Source of the DNA: Euborellia annulipes
Taxonomy: Eukaryota > Arthropoda > Insecta > Dermaptera > Anisolabididae
Assembly: GCA_023213315.1 (NCBI GenBank)
Contig: JAKCPI010000872.1
Location: forward strand, 248,001 to 312,000
Reading direction: 5' to 3'
DNA: 64,000 bases
Shown: positions 54,666 to 64,000 of the stretch, in pieces
Layout: every line of letters starts with the position of its first letter
Position numbering within the stretch: position 1 is the first letter of the stretch
The notes under the pieces: generated by a model
The model's database searches: none
What the model was told of the DNA's origin: nothing
Seen by the model: the letters and a program-made list of their open reading frames with translations, nothing else
Translations under genes and position numbers: made by a program

Positions 54666-56311
54666 TAATTGATGGAATGTGGCTGTGAGATGTCAATTAG
54701 TGTGATGTGGAGGACAGCAGCCAGATAGCTAGCCTCTATTTAATAAAACAGACTCCTTTTAACAAAACGTTTCGGCTAAATTTATTACACCATCTTCAGT
54801 TGTCAAAGCTGTATAAAAAATATTTACATTGATTTATGTTAATTGATACATCTAATATTAAAAAAAAAATTCCCTTATTTCAAAAAACTTACAGTCTTAT
54901 GGGAAAATAGAGTTGTCATATGTGTTTTTTCATAAGCGAACATTTGAAAAAAAAATTTCCTATGTATTTTATTACAACAATGTAAATATACTAAAAGTCT
55001 GTAAGATGTTTCACTGAAGAGAAATTTCGAAATGTCTTTGTTTAATAAAATTCATTCCTTTTTATATAAATTATCTTACAAAATTTAAGCGGATCTAATG
55101 TTTATATATAGATTATTTTTATTTTTAAATTTTATTTTTAAATGCTTTTATTTAACTTACTCTTTCAAAATCACCAATTTTGAGTCTTTGATTAAGTCAC
55201 TTCCCGATAAGCTAGAGGTGTGAAATTTGATATTTAAGAGTCATTTTTGATGATGCAAATTGTGAGTTGAGTTTTACCAAAATAGACCAAACTAATGTGG
55301 TACTTTATTTGATTCAGATATTCAGATTCAGATATATTTGATATTACATGAATTTCTTATTCATAACTAATAAATAAAATTTTGGAGTACTTGTTATAAA
55401 TAAATAAATTTATTAAAAAAATTTATAAATAATAATGATAACAATATTTTAACTGAATTATTAGCTTTAAATAATAAAATATATTCTTGGTCCCGCGTTT
55501 ACCCTAGATACACCTGTATACGGATGCGCGCTTGCACTCAACGCGCTCTATCTCTAGAAGGGTTGAAGATACAAAAAAATGCTTGAAATGAAAATTGTAG
55601 GTAATTTTATAATCTACAAGTTTCATAATCAACTTAAATGACGTATCTTCCATAGAAAACAAGATAAACACAAAAAAACCGATTTTCGTGAACTTTGACC
55701 TCGAATATCTTGTGACGCAGACACGAGATTATATGAGACTTTTGTCCCAGTCTTTAGAATGCCAAAACAAAGGTTTGTACCAATTTTCAGCTTATTCGGA
55801 AAAATTCCGCAGTTTGCCTCTTTTTTGAGCTTATTTGACTGGACTAAAAAGGCTTATTTATAAACATAAATATAATCTGAAATTTGTTTAATTATTTAAT
55901 TCCCTTATTTATTTATGCGAGTTTAAAAAACGCGCATTCATCCAATTTATATAGTTACATTTTACAGGTAAATAAATGAAGCATTCGAGGGAGTATTTTT
56001 TTTTTTTAAGAAAAAAGTTTTTTTTTTTTTTTGTAAATGAGAAAATTTGTTTGCCTATGTAAGAGTGTCAGTTCAAAAGAAATAAATTAAGATCAGTGTC
56101 AGCGATCACCATATATTCTCAGAAAAAAAGGGTAACCATCTCTCATCTATAATTTTATAGTAAGTAAGCCTCTCTTATCCACCTCTGATTTAAAGAAAAG
56201 ATTTATAATAATAGAGTCAAGGGGTTAGAAAAGCGAGGAAGAGGTTTAATTATTTTTTCGAAGACAACTTATAAATATAAGTATATATTAGAGTGTCCGT
56301 TATTTCCCAAA
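54666..56311. other. mostly AT-rich; one hammerhead-like motif
   Basis: On the minus strand at 54769-54799: CTGAAGA, a loop, and CCGAAACG. The stretch 55490-55860 carries an apparently transposon-like repeat with CGTGAACTTTGACCTCGAAT. No gene is recognised. Confidence 0.4.
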
Positions 56312-56620
56312 TTGCGTTTCATGCTGCAAACGTCCTCTAAATTTTTATGTTTTGACCTAAAAAAAAATATCAGACCCATATCAACCCTTAATATTCATAT
56401 TAAACCGGGCCTAAATCATAATCCATTTCCCATTGAAATAACATGGGATTTTTGCACTTTTTGTAGTTTATTTTATTCCACTGAAACAAATATACCTAAA
56501 GATACCGGCAAAACATATTTTGTAGGAAATTTAACACTCTACAAAAAAGATCTGAATACTTTGTTTGATAAATTCAACCCCTTAAAAGTTCACTCTTATT
56601 ATGGAAACAGCAAAAGTTAA
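56312..56620 (+). CDS. open frame of 102 codons, not recognised
   Basis: Frame from ATG to TAA with mixed composition, including GLNHNPFPIEITWDFCTFCS and TGKTYFVGNLTLYKKDL. I know no family with this order. It lies beside an inverted repeat that follows at 56627. It may be a transposon remnant or chance. Codon choice is simply AT-rich and uninformative. Confidence 0.2.
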   Translation: MRFMLQTSSKFLCFDLKKNIRPISTLNIHIKPGLNHNPFPIEITWDFCTFCSLFYSTETNIPKDTGKTYFVGNLTLYKKDLNTLFDKFNPLKVHSYYGNSKS

Positions 56621-56626
56621 TTTCTA

Positions 56627-56848
56627 GTAGCCAATAGCTTGAAGGTTTACTTTTTTTGTTATTCTGATCTTCGGAATTCAAACAAATATCATATAATATT
56701 CATTAGCGGAAAATTTTAAAACTGTTAAATTGTGCAATACAGTCGCCAGACCTCAATAAAATTTTCCGCTAATGAATATTATATGATATTTGTTTGAATT
56801 CCGAAGATCAGAATAACAAAAAAAGTAAACCTTCAAGCTATTGGCTAC
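56627..56848. repeat. inverted repeat with 91-bp arms
   Basis: Arms 56627-56717 and 56758-56848 appear identical or nearly so (GTAGCCAATAGCTTGAAGGT ... ATTAGCGGAAAATTTT). The spacer is 40 bp. CCCTTAAAAGTT stands on both sides (56579 and 56848), a possible TSD. Confidence 0.8.
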
Positions 56849-56985
56849 CCTTAAAAGTTATTTAAAGATTAAGTTGAATTTATAATTAAATATAAAAGTG
56901 TAAAATGGCTGTTATTAATTAATCTTAAGGAAGGTAGATTTGCAGCCAGGAGAATAAAAAACTATTTTAATTTCTTTTGGTCGAC

Positions 56986-57015
56986 GTTTCGGACGCCAAT
57001 CGCGTCCTTTTTCGG
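56986..57015 (-). other. GAAACG hairpin motif
   Basis: Minus: CCGAAAAAGGACGCGATTGG then CGTCCGAAACG. The stem GGACGC/GCGTCC is strong, but the CTGAWGA half is replaced, so it is only a distant relative of the hammerhead-like motifs. Confidence 0.3.
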
Positions 57016-57154
57016 GACCAAAGATTGTTAAAAAGCACACATAGGTTATACATGCCACAACAAAATAAAAAAATAATCGCAACGTTACAACGACCTGGGT
57101 TGGAACTGATGCGGCACCTGTTCCCAAAAAGTCAAAAAATAAGGACCACCCTAT

Positions 57155-57202
<48 letters not shown>

Positions 57203-57545
57203 AAACCGACCCTCTAAGCTTCAAATTGAAACAGAAGAGTTATTTAGAGAGATTTCTATACGAAAATAAGTCAGTATACTTCCTTATACGTTTAATAGGC
57301 AATTGTATGAGTTTGAAAGCATTAATGCTTATAGTTATTTAATTATTGATTTTTTTGTCAACTTTTGCAAAATGACGGTTTTGCCCCATGGGTGGGGTAA
57401 AATCGGAACATGGGTGGGGCAAAACCGGAAGCCGTATAAATTCAATGAGAAAAAATATTCTTTCAAAAGGTTTGTTCAAAAGGTAAAAAAAAAAATTCAA
57501 AAAAATATACAAATTCTACAAAACAAATAGTTACAAACAAAAATG

Positions 57546-57807
57546 TCAAACGAAAGTGTCATCTTCACCCTCAAAGCTCGAACAAGCATCATGGGCCCAT
57601 CCTCGGCATTTAGACCATTGGACCAATCCCTCTGTCTATCGAATTAGCATATAGGTCATTACTAAAAATGCATGCTTCATCCTCATCAACAGTAGAATCG
57701 TCACATTAAGGAGGAGTTCGTTCAGGAAATTCGGCCTTAATGTTGTCTTTGCTTTTAGCACTGTCTTCGACTTTTTTTTCTTCTTTTTTCATTTTCTTTC
57801 GTCAGAG
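57546..57807 (-). pseudogene. pogo-like transposase C-terminal zinc-binding tail
   Basis: On the minus strand a lysine-rich linker (KKMKKEEKKVEDSAKSKD) leads to an acidic DDSTVDEDE and then ACIFSNDLYANS. One frameshift further on comes WSKCRGWAHDACSSFEGEDD and TFV. The order C..C/S..Y..S...W..C..C..WAH..C is the cysteine/histidine tail of many pogo/jerky-type transposases. The second cysteine reads S, a stop interrupts the 5' part, and the final cysteine codon has become TGA. The upstream catalytic domain is not visible beyond the Harbinger-like insert. Confidence 0.7.
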
Positions 57808-57810
57808 TAA

Positions 57811-58670
57811 AGGTGCGATCACACCGGAACCTGACTTGACTTGAGTTGAGTCCGGTGGCGGACCCAACCTATGTATTTCTATGGAGGTGCACACACTGCT
57901 GCCGAAACGGAGTTGAGCGGAGCTACGTCACGATACGGACTCTGGTGGCTAACCAATTTTGTTGGATCGGGACCTGACTCCGGCTGTCAGAAAAGGCCAA
58001 CATGGCCGACTTTTTCAATCAGCTGTTTTTTCAGTTTCTTAATAGAGGCATTTTTGGCCCTATAAATATTTTTTTTAGTAATAATAAAACAAAAAAATAA
58101 TAATACTAAGAAAACTTTAAACTTTATTAAAAAATGCGGGAATATATTTGAAAGTCACGTCAAATGAATTTCAAATTTTTTTTAAATTAATAAAATATAA
58201 TTTATAAAATATTCAATTATGATATATTTTTGACTTAAAATTTGCAAAAAATATTTCTTAATTTAACTTGAATTAATTTTATTAAGTTAACTAAGAAATA
58301 AATTTCTTAATAAAGTATCATCATTCAAATGTAAAATATTGTTTTTTGTTTTCACCGCCCTTGGTGCAAATGCCTATCTTCATTTGACATTCATTTTTTC
58401 CCCCGATTTGACAGTAAAATATAACCCTCTTTTTTTTCTTATTTATTCCCTGGTTGAACAAGATCGAAAACTTTCTCTTTCGTAAATAGGGCTATGGGTG
58501 ACAGATAATTCTAACCTTTACATAAACTCATACGTCATACGCGTCATCAAATAACACAGACGGAAGATGACGTCACTCCAGTGAGGTTTCGGTGTGAAAC
58601 CCCCCGCGATTCGGACTCCGTTAGAACTCTAGTCAGTAAACTCAAGTCCGGTCCCGGTGTGACCGCACCT
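57811..58670. mobile_element. Harbinger-like element without transposase
   Basis: AGGTGCGATCACACCGG and CCGGTGTGACCGCACCT ends with TAA on both sides (57808-57810, 58671-58673). CAAGTCCGGT/ACCTGACTTG-type words extend the inverse match. It is 860 bp long with no transposase. TWA duplication suggests PIF/Harbinger. Confidence 0.7.
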
Positions 58671-59376
58671 TAAAAGAGAGTTTCCTTTTAGCTCTTTTAC
58701 CTGGTTCTTTTTCCGTTCTGTCTATTTTCTTTTTTCACATTAGACCTACTTTCTGTTTTTCTACATTTTTTTTTTCTTTTTTCTTTTCTACTTCCATCTT
58801 ATAAGGTGTTGATGTTAAAATTGCAGTTTTCCCCGGCCTTCGCCCGGTTTTCCACATTTCTTCTTTTTAAGTTAAATTAATAAATGCGAGTATTCGAATT
58901 ATAACCTGTTATTTTCATTGGTTTGTCAAGAAAAAGAAAAAAAAAATGGTGGGGCAAAACCGACCAGATGTGATTTTGCCCCATTCAGTAGAATGCGATT
59001 TTGCCCCGCAGTATACAGCGAAACAAATTTGGGGTATTTATAGTTGTAATGCAAAACGTGACAATTCATTACTATGTTAAAATATGCTACTATATACAGT
59101 GAATTCATATATTTACTTATGTAAAAGTAGCAGTCTTGTCATATATAAAATAGGATTTTTGTCACCCTAAAATCAGACAAAAATTTACGAAAATCTTCAA
59201 AAAATATTCACACCTAAACCACGAGGCCGATAGACAAGAAACACAGCTTCTACTACTTTTTATAGCTGTCTTCTTAATAGTTGATATTGTTCTCATCGAA
59301 TTTCAGCACACATCACACAAATACGAGAGGGGTCGGTTTGACCCACCAACTACGGTTTTACCCTACTTTCCCCTGT

Positions 59377-60040
59377 ATATATAGAAGCTAGGGGAGGGGG
59401 TAAGTGATCGAAGACCAAATAGGCTGGAAAGAACAGGGAAGGTGTCTTACAATTGGTAGATTGATCTGCTAGAGAAAGAAGCTTTTCATTTGTGCTGCTA
59501 ATCTCCACTAAAGGAAAACATTGATAGTGGCGAATCTATTAATTGCTTGATGGGAGTATCTTGATAAGAAGGGATATTGCTCATAATAATATCAATAATA
59601 CCGATAGTCAATAAGTCATAAATTAATGAAAAACTTATTATCCAATTCAAAAAGAATAAAACATTATTAAAGCAGAAAGTAAAATTTTTGACAGCCAAAT
59701 CCAATTTTTTTTTTCTTTTTTAGTCTTAAACCCCTGAGGCACTCATTAAAAATATTTCATTGTTTATAGGAGACATATGTAAAAAATTTTAATGATGACA
59801 GAAAGATAAAATGTCAATGAAAAAGGAAAATGGAGGCTGGGAATTTTATTTGACATTTTTGCATAAACGATTATATTTAGCTTTCCGTTCCAAGTCAAGA
59901 AATGGCAAATAAAATTTATAACAAAAAAAAAAAATTGCAAAATCAAAATAGATAAAGGAAAAATTGATTAAGAAAATTTTTTTTAGAAATTTTGTTTGAT
60001 TAATTAAGTTTTTATTTAAGTCTTTACGCTGTCTGAGGCC
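59377..60040. other. AT-rich non-coding stretch
   Basis: No gene is recognised; GAGGCCATACAGTGCCGTAATG near 60040 may be a MITE start. Confidence 0.45.
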
Positions 60041-60120
60041 ATACAGTGCCGTAATGAGGGTATGAATGAAGCGCCTGAGGCAAGTGTCTAATTGGGACCT
60101 CCCCGTAACTCAATAAAGAC

Positions 60121-61030
60121 AAAAAAATCTGGTGGGACTGGCGCACAGCACACAACTATCTCTTACTCTTCTGTAGGAGAAAGTTGTACACCGTGCTGGA
60201 AACACCAGATTTTTTGTGTCAAGATATGTTTAGTTTCCTATAGTAAATTAGTTACAAACTTGACCACTTCCAATTCATAAGTAAAAAGTCAAATAAAAGT
60301 CAATTGATGCAAAATTTCGGGCTCTGTGTATTTTAAATGTAGATTGCTTCAAATAGAGTATGATTGTTTTTCGAAATTTTAATCTCATATTTGGAAATTT
60401 TGTAACAATAGAGAATTCTAAATAAATAGGTAACAACATTTCATAAGAATTAGAAAAAAAAAATTCTAAATGTATAAAAAATTCCAAAGGTGACTCGAAA
60501 TTAACATCCAAATCCTCATAGGGATTTAACATTGGCTCTATGGAAAGAAGAGTCAGAAAAAGAATTTAAAAATCTGAAATCTTTCCTATGGAGTACAAGA
60601 GTTAAGTTCAAAAGATTTCAAGAGAAAAATGAGAATATACATTTTAAAGAGCATGTAAAAAATAACTGATTGTTGAATTTTTGTCAAAATAGTTGAAGCA
60701 AATTTTGAGAAAATAAAAAAAAAACTGAAAAAATCTTAACTTTTTCATATGAAGTACAAGAGTAAAGTGGTCTTCACAAAATTTCAACGGCAAAATGAGA
60801 ATATGCATTTTAAAGAGCATCTAAAAAATAGTTGATTTATGGATTTTATACAAAATCGTTGGAGCGAATTTTGGGAAAATCGAAAAAAATTTAAAAGCTA
60901 CATCCGTAACTGCTATACTTGGGCCGATTTTGTTTAAAAGCTTATTCTCATGAGTTCGGGGGTGCCTAACTTAAATATAAAATATCAACCTCGTAGCTCA
61001 TTTCTTTCATGGTTAAAAATGTCTACACCA

Positions 61031-61062
<32 letters not shown>

Positions 61063-61206
61063 CAATTTGCGGGGCCCACTTTTTTTGGACTGAAGGGACT
61101 TCAAAACATGAACATCCATCAAAATCCCGACATCGAATTTTTTTGACATGATCGCAATAATTTCTATCTATATATATTTCATATATAGGGTAAGAGAAAG
61201 TAAAAA
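60121..61206 (-). repeat. family A copy with internal duplication
   Basis: Long hairpin at 60125-60217, body, (AC)n run at 61033-61058 and terminal module ending GGTAAGAGAAAGTAAAA. The block TTTCCTATGGAGTACAAGAG (60580) to CTGAAAAA recurs in altered form from 60735, so about 155 bp are duplicated. Confidence 0.8.
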
Positions 61207-61424
61207 TTAAAAATTTTAATGTAACAAATTAAAATTTACTAAATACAATTTCCAGTTTATTGATATTAAATATTATTAACCTCAACCAAATGAAATTCCA
61301 TTTATTATATACATTAATATATTTGTCAAGGTACAATATTTGTATGAATAAATAATCTATAATCCAAATCCAGTCGCCATTCTAGCAGGTGTTCTTTCGA
61401 AATTTTCGGGCTACTAAATACATG

Positions 61425-62036
61425 TCGACGCGAAAAATCTGGTGTGACTGTCGCAGAGAACACAACTTTTGATTCCCGAAGGTAAGAGAAAGTTGTGTGC
61501 TGTGCGACCAGTCACACCAGATTTTTTAAATTATAAATAAATATGGGAGGCGAGTGCAGAAGAAAGCACTGGCAATAAAAAAAGAATTCAAGATGTAAAA
61601 TTTATAATTATGGGAAAATATTTATATTTTGTTACCATGGCAACCATTTCTTCTATCTTTCTTATGAGCTACAAGAGTAAAGTGGTCTTGAGAAGATTTC
61701 AATGGTAAAATGAATATATACATTTTAAAGAGCATCTAATAAATAATTGATTTTTGTATTTTAATCAAAATCGTTGGAGCAAATTTTGAGAAAACAAAAC
61801 TGAAAAGTACTAGAACTTTTAGAGCGATTTTGATTAAAAGCTTATTTTCACGCTTCAGGAAGGTTCCTAACTTAAATATAAAATTTCACCCTCCTAGCTC
61901 ATTTCCTTCATGCTTTAAATTGAACCCAGACACACATACACACACCCCGACCATGTCGCGAAAATCACTTTTTTGTATTCAGGGGACCTCAAAACGTGAA
62001 GATCAATCAAAATCTCGACATCTATATATAGGCTAC
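61425..62036 (-). repeat. family B copy, minus
   Basis: Long hairpin (61434-61527), X-box-like GTTACCATGGCAAC (61631-61644), B signature ATGTCGCGAAAATCAC near 61954. The terminal module is cut to TCTATATATAGGC at the SINE junction. Confidence 0.75.
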
Positions 62037-62040
62037 ATAT

Positions 62041-62107
62041 GTCCGAACCCGCGACGTTTGGTATACGAGGTTAGCACGCTAACCTCTACACCAAGTCCCG
62101 AGGGCCA
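62041..62107 (-). repeat. SINE 5' fragment
   Basis: GTCCGAACCCGCGACGTTTG (B-box region, minus) to CTACACCAAGTCCCGAGGGC, matching the head of the SINE at 47090. Confidence 0.65.
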
Positions 62108-62111
62108 TCTT

Positions 62112-62503
62112 GAAGGAACCAGAGAATAAAACCAGCAGTTAGTGGACGCCTCTCACTTCAATTTAATTTGTAAATATTTCGACCGGCATCACGCCTGGTC
62201 ATCATCAGTACATAAAAAATGATTTTTCGGAGGGCCCGTGTCAACCAATATGTTAAAAATATCTTCTTAGAAATTCAGAGAAGCGGGGGACTAATGCCAG
62301 CACGGGAGAACGTTTTGATCAGTCCCCCGCTTCTCTCTGAATTTCTAAGAAGATATTTTTAACATATTGGTTGACACGGGCCTTCCGAAAAATCATTTTT
62401 TATGTACTGATGATGACCATGCGTGATGCCGGTCGAAATATTTACAAATTAAATTGAAGTGAGAGGCGTCCACTAACTGCTGGTTTTATTCTCCGGTTCC
62501 TTC
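62112..62503. repeat. large inverted repeat with hammerhead-like cores
   Basis: Arms 62112-62292 and 62321-62503 with a 28-bp spacer and few mismatches. Each arm contains CTGATGA, U, stem GACC..GGC/GCC..GGTC and GAAA: minus at 62177-62208, plus at 62407-62438. The stem has seven to eight pairs. The architecture is that of 10792-11141. Confidence 0.8.
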
Positions 62504-62536
62504 TAGATGTATATGATCCAGCAAATGTTCTAATCG

Positions 62537-62666
62537 TAATATAATAATTTACTCTAGCTAAAAAAAAACCTAAATGTTTTATAAATACCCTAAAATAGCC
62601 TTAAATTTTTCAATTTTTCAAGATTTTCTTAAACCCCCCATCAAAAATTTCTGGCTACGCCTATGG
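62537..62666 (-). mobile_element. family E MITE fragment
   Basis: Ends AAATTTCTGGCTACGCCTATG; the body matches the reverse of 63427-63560. Confidence 0.65.
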
Positions 62667-63418
62667 TTCTATGTTGCGACATAATATTTATAGTGGGGTG
62701 TGTTTGTATGTGACTAACTGTGAAATGGGGGGGAGGACTAGAAAATAGTCAAAAAAGGCTTACGTAATATGTGAACGACCCCTTTAATAGTACACGTAAT
62801 TTATTTGTTTTTCATGATTTCTGATTAGTTTTTAGCTGGTTTCAACGTTCCTGTAAAAACACTTACATCTTGTTGGGGCAAAAAGGTACAATGTGGATGA
62901 AGATTAAAAATTATAAATAAGAATGTTTATGTTGTGATATTGGAAAAATAGCTTTTGTTTTTCATTTAAATTACTATGTTTTGTAAAAAAACTGTTTAAA
63001 TAATTATAAAGCTTAAAATATTTACTTTTTATTTTTGGAAAAATATAAATTTTAGAATTTCATTAAATCAAATATTTTTATTATTTCATTAATCTTATTA
63101 AAAATTAAAATTAATTACTGACAAACGACAAGTTCCAGAAAAATTTTAAAATTACTTATTTCTTTTATAATAATTCAACTAAAAATTGAGTTAAAATTAG
63201 ATAACTTATTTGTTTGATTAGTGTTTTAGATTTTGATATAGTAGGTTTGGTTTTCACAGAATAATTCGAAATAGTAAAATTGAATCTTTAAGCCTACTCT
63301 ATAATTTCTTTTACCGTATATAAATAAATATCTTTTGTTTAAAACTTATATTAGATATTTATATTCAATGTTTTGACTTTTACTGTGAGTATAATTTTGC
63401 TGGTGGATCGAGTGCCCA
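62667..63418. other. AT-rich non-coding stretch
   Basis: No gene or element end is recognised. Confidence 0.5.
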
Positions 63419-63426
63419 TATGACCC

Positions 63427-63653
63427 CATTGGCGTAGCCAGAAAATTTTGATGGGGGGGATCAAGAAATTTTTTTCAAAAATTTAAGATTATTTTAGGGT
63501 ATTTATAAATCATTTTGGTTTCTTTTTTTACCTAGAGTAAATTATTATATTTTACTTTCTCTTACTCTATGTGAAATATAATTTGTATTAAGTATCGTCA
63601 TGGCTTGGGTCCCATGGGGGGTTTGAACCCCCCCCCCCCTGGCTACGCCTATG
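63427..63653. mobile_element. hAT-type MITE, family E, short copy
   Basis: CATTGGCGTAGCCAGAAAAT and CTGGCTACGCCTATG ends; perfect 8-bp TSD TATGACCC (63419-63426, 63654-63661). It includes a reduced A module (ACTTTCTCTTACTCTATGTG). At 227 bp it is an internal-deletion form of the 632-bp copy. Confidence 0.9.
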
Positions 63654-63671
63654 TATGACCCCATCTAGTCC

Positions 63672-64000
63672 AGTGGCGTCATTTCTACTTTTTCTTGGGG
63701 GAGGGGGCAAACAATTTTTTTCTTTCAATAGAGTCAATAATAATAATAAAATTATTTTAAAACTAGTAGGAATCTCAAAATCTCTCTGACTTGTTTTATT
63801 TTTATTTGTAGCAGATAAAAAAAAATTGTCCAGGTTACAAAAATATATCAGTAAGCCACAAATCCTATATTCTGACTTCCGATATATTCATAGAAAACAC
63901 CCTCCAATTTTACGACTACAGCAGTCCTAAGGATTTATGGTGTATATATATATTTCAAGAAAGGCCCCCACCCTTGGAGAATTTTTATGTCCGTGACCAT
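63672..64000 (+). mobile_element. possible MITE start cut by the window edge
   Basis: CAGTGGCGTCATTTCTAC followed by a G-run is the form of a hAT-type end. The right end lies beyond the window, so this cannot be confirmed. Confidence 0.35.

Larger units (their letters stand above)
57365..59376 (-). mobile_element. pogo-like transposon remnant (approximate limits)
   Basis: Words with GTGGGGCAAAACCG cluster at 57367-57435 and 58948-59010, and GGTTTTACCCTACTTTCCCC stands at 59350-59370, as expected for the ends of a pogo-type element. A pogo-like transposase tail lies between. A Harbinger-like element interrupts it. Confidence 0.5.

Noticed and set aside
57871..58065. 64-codon frame in the Harbinger-like element
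   Set aside because: It reads through subterminal repeat sequence; no transposase motifs are present.

Overview
This 64 kb window looks like intergenic and intronic DNA from an AT-rich animal genome, most likely an arthropod. The evidence is the high A+T content, spliceosomal introns, polyadenylated tRNA-derived SINEs, mariner, pogo, hAT, Helitron and Gypsy remnants, and one clean exon that matches the Beaten-path (Beat) immunoglobulin family of arthropods. I see no bacterial-style operon, no rRNA and no CRISPR array. All family assignments come from reading motifs, terminal repeats and target-site duplications (TSDs) by eye; no database was searched.

The only convincing host coding sequence is a 136-bp minus-strand exon at 28638-28773, the end of a Beat-type Ig domain. 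It carries a consensus donor and acceptor, so the DNA around it is probably intron of that gene. Everything else with coding character is a broken transposon gene: a THAP-domain pseudogene with its own intron (9665-10222), a second weaker THAP-like remnant (3850-4347), a mariner transposase fragment (8285-8508 and 12619-12691), an unrecognised transposase-like remnant (7365-7817), a 5'-truncated Gypsy pol (23649 to about 26600), and the C-terminal zinc-binding tail of a pogo-like transposase (57546-57807).

The commonest sequence is a dispersed ~1-kb repeat, called here family A, with a sister subfamily B. Some 17 copies or fragments are present. One end is a short hairpin module (ACTTTCTCTTAC ... 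AGAGAAAGT). The other end is a long, almost perfect ~93-bp hairpin (AAAAAATCTGGTG ... CACCAGATTTTTT). Parts of these two cassettes also occur inside unrelated elements (family D repeats and the hAT-like MITE families E and G), so the landscape looks modular.

Region by region. 0-5 kb: A/B copies and a THAP-like remnant. 5.3-5.9 kb: hAT MITE with internal tandem repeats. 7-12.8 kb: a transposase-like remnant, then a mariner gene split by a 4.1-kb hAT-like element that itself holds inverted family D arms, the THAP pseudogene, a hAT MITE and a large inverted repeat. 13.3-17.3 kb: a cluster of A/B copies including a 330-bp palindrome. 18-21 kb: a SINE and two MITEs. 22.5-26.8 kb: a mariner-type MITE split by an A copy and Gypsy. 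27.7-29.5 kb: MITEs and the Beat exon. 30-36 kb: B and D copies, MITEs and an inverted repeat. 37-39 kb: a large inverted repeat and a MITE. 40-46.7 kb: MITEs, a B copy split by a Helitron, and a pogo MITE. 47-48.6 kb: SINEs. 50-54.7 kb: an A copy with three separate insertions, then family E copies. 56-59.4 kb: inverted repeats and a pogo remnant split by a Harbinger-like element. 60-63.7 kb: A and B copies, a large inverted repeat and a MITE. Nested insertions give a readable relative chronology in several places.
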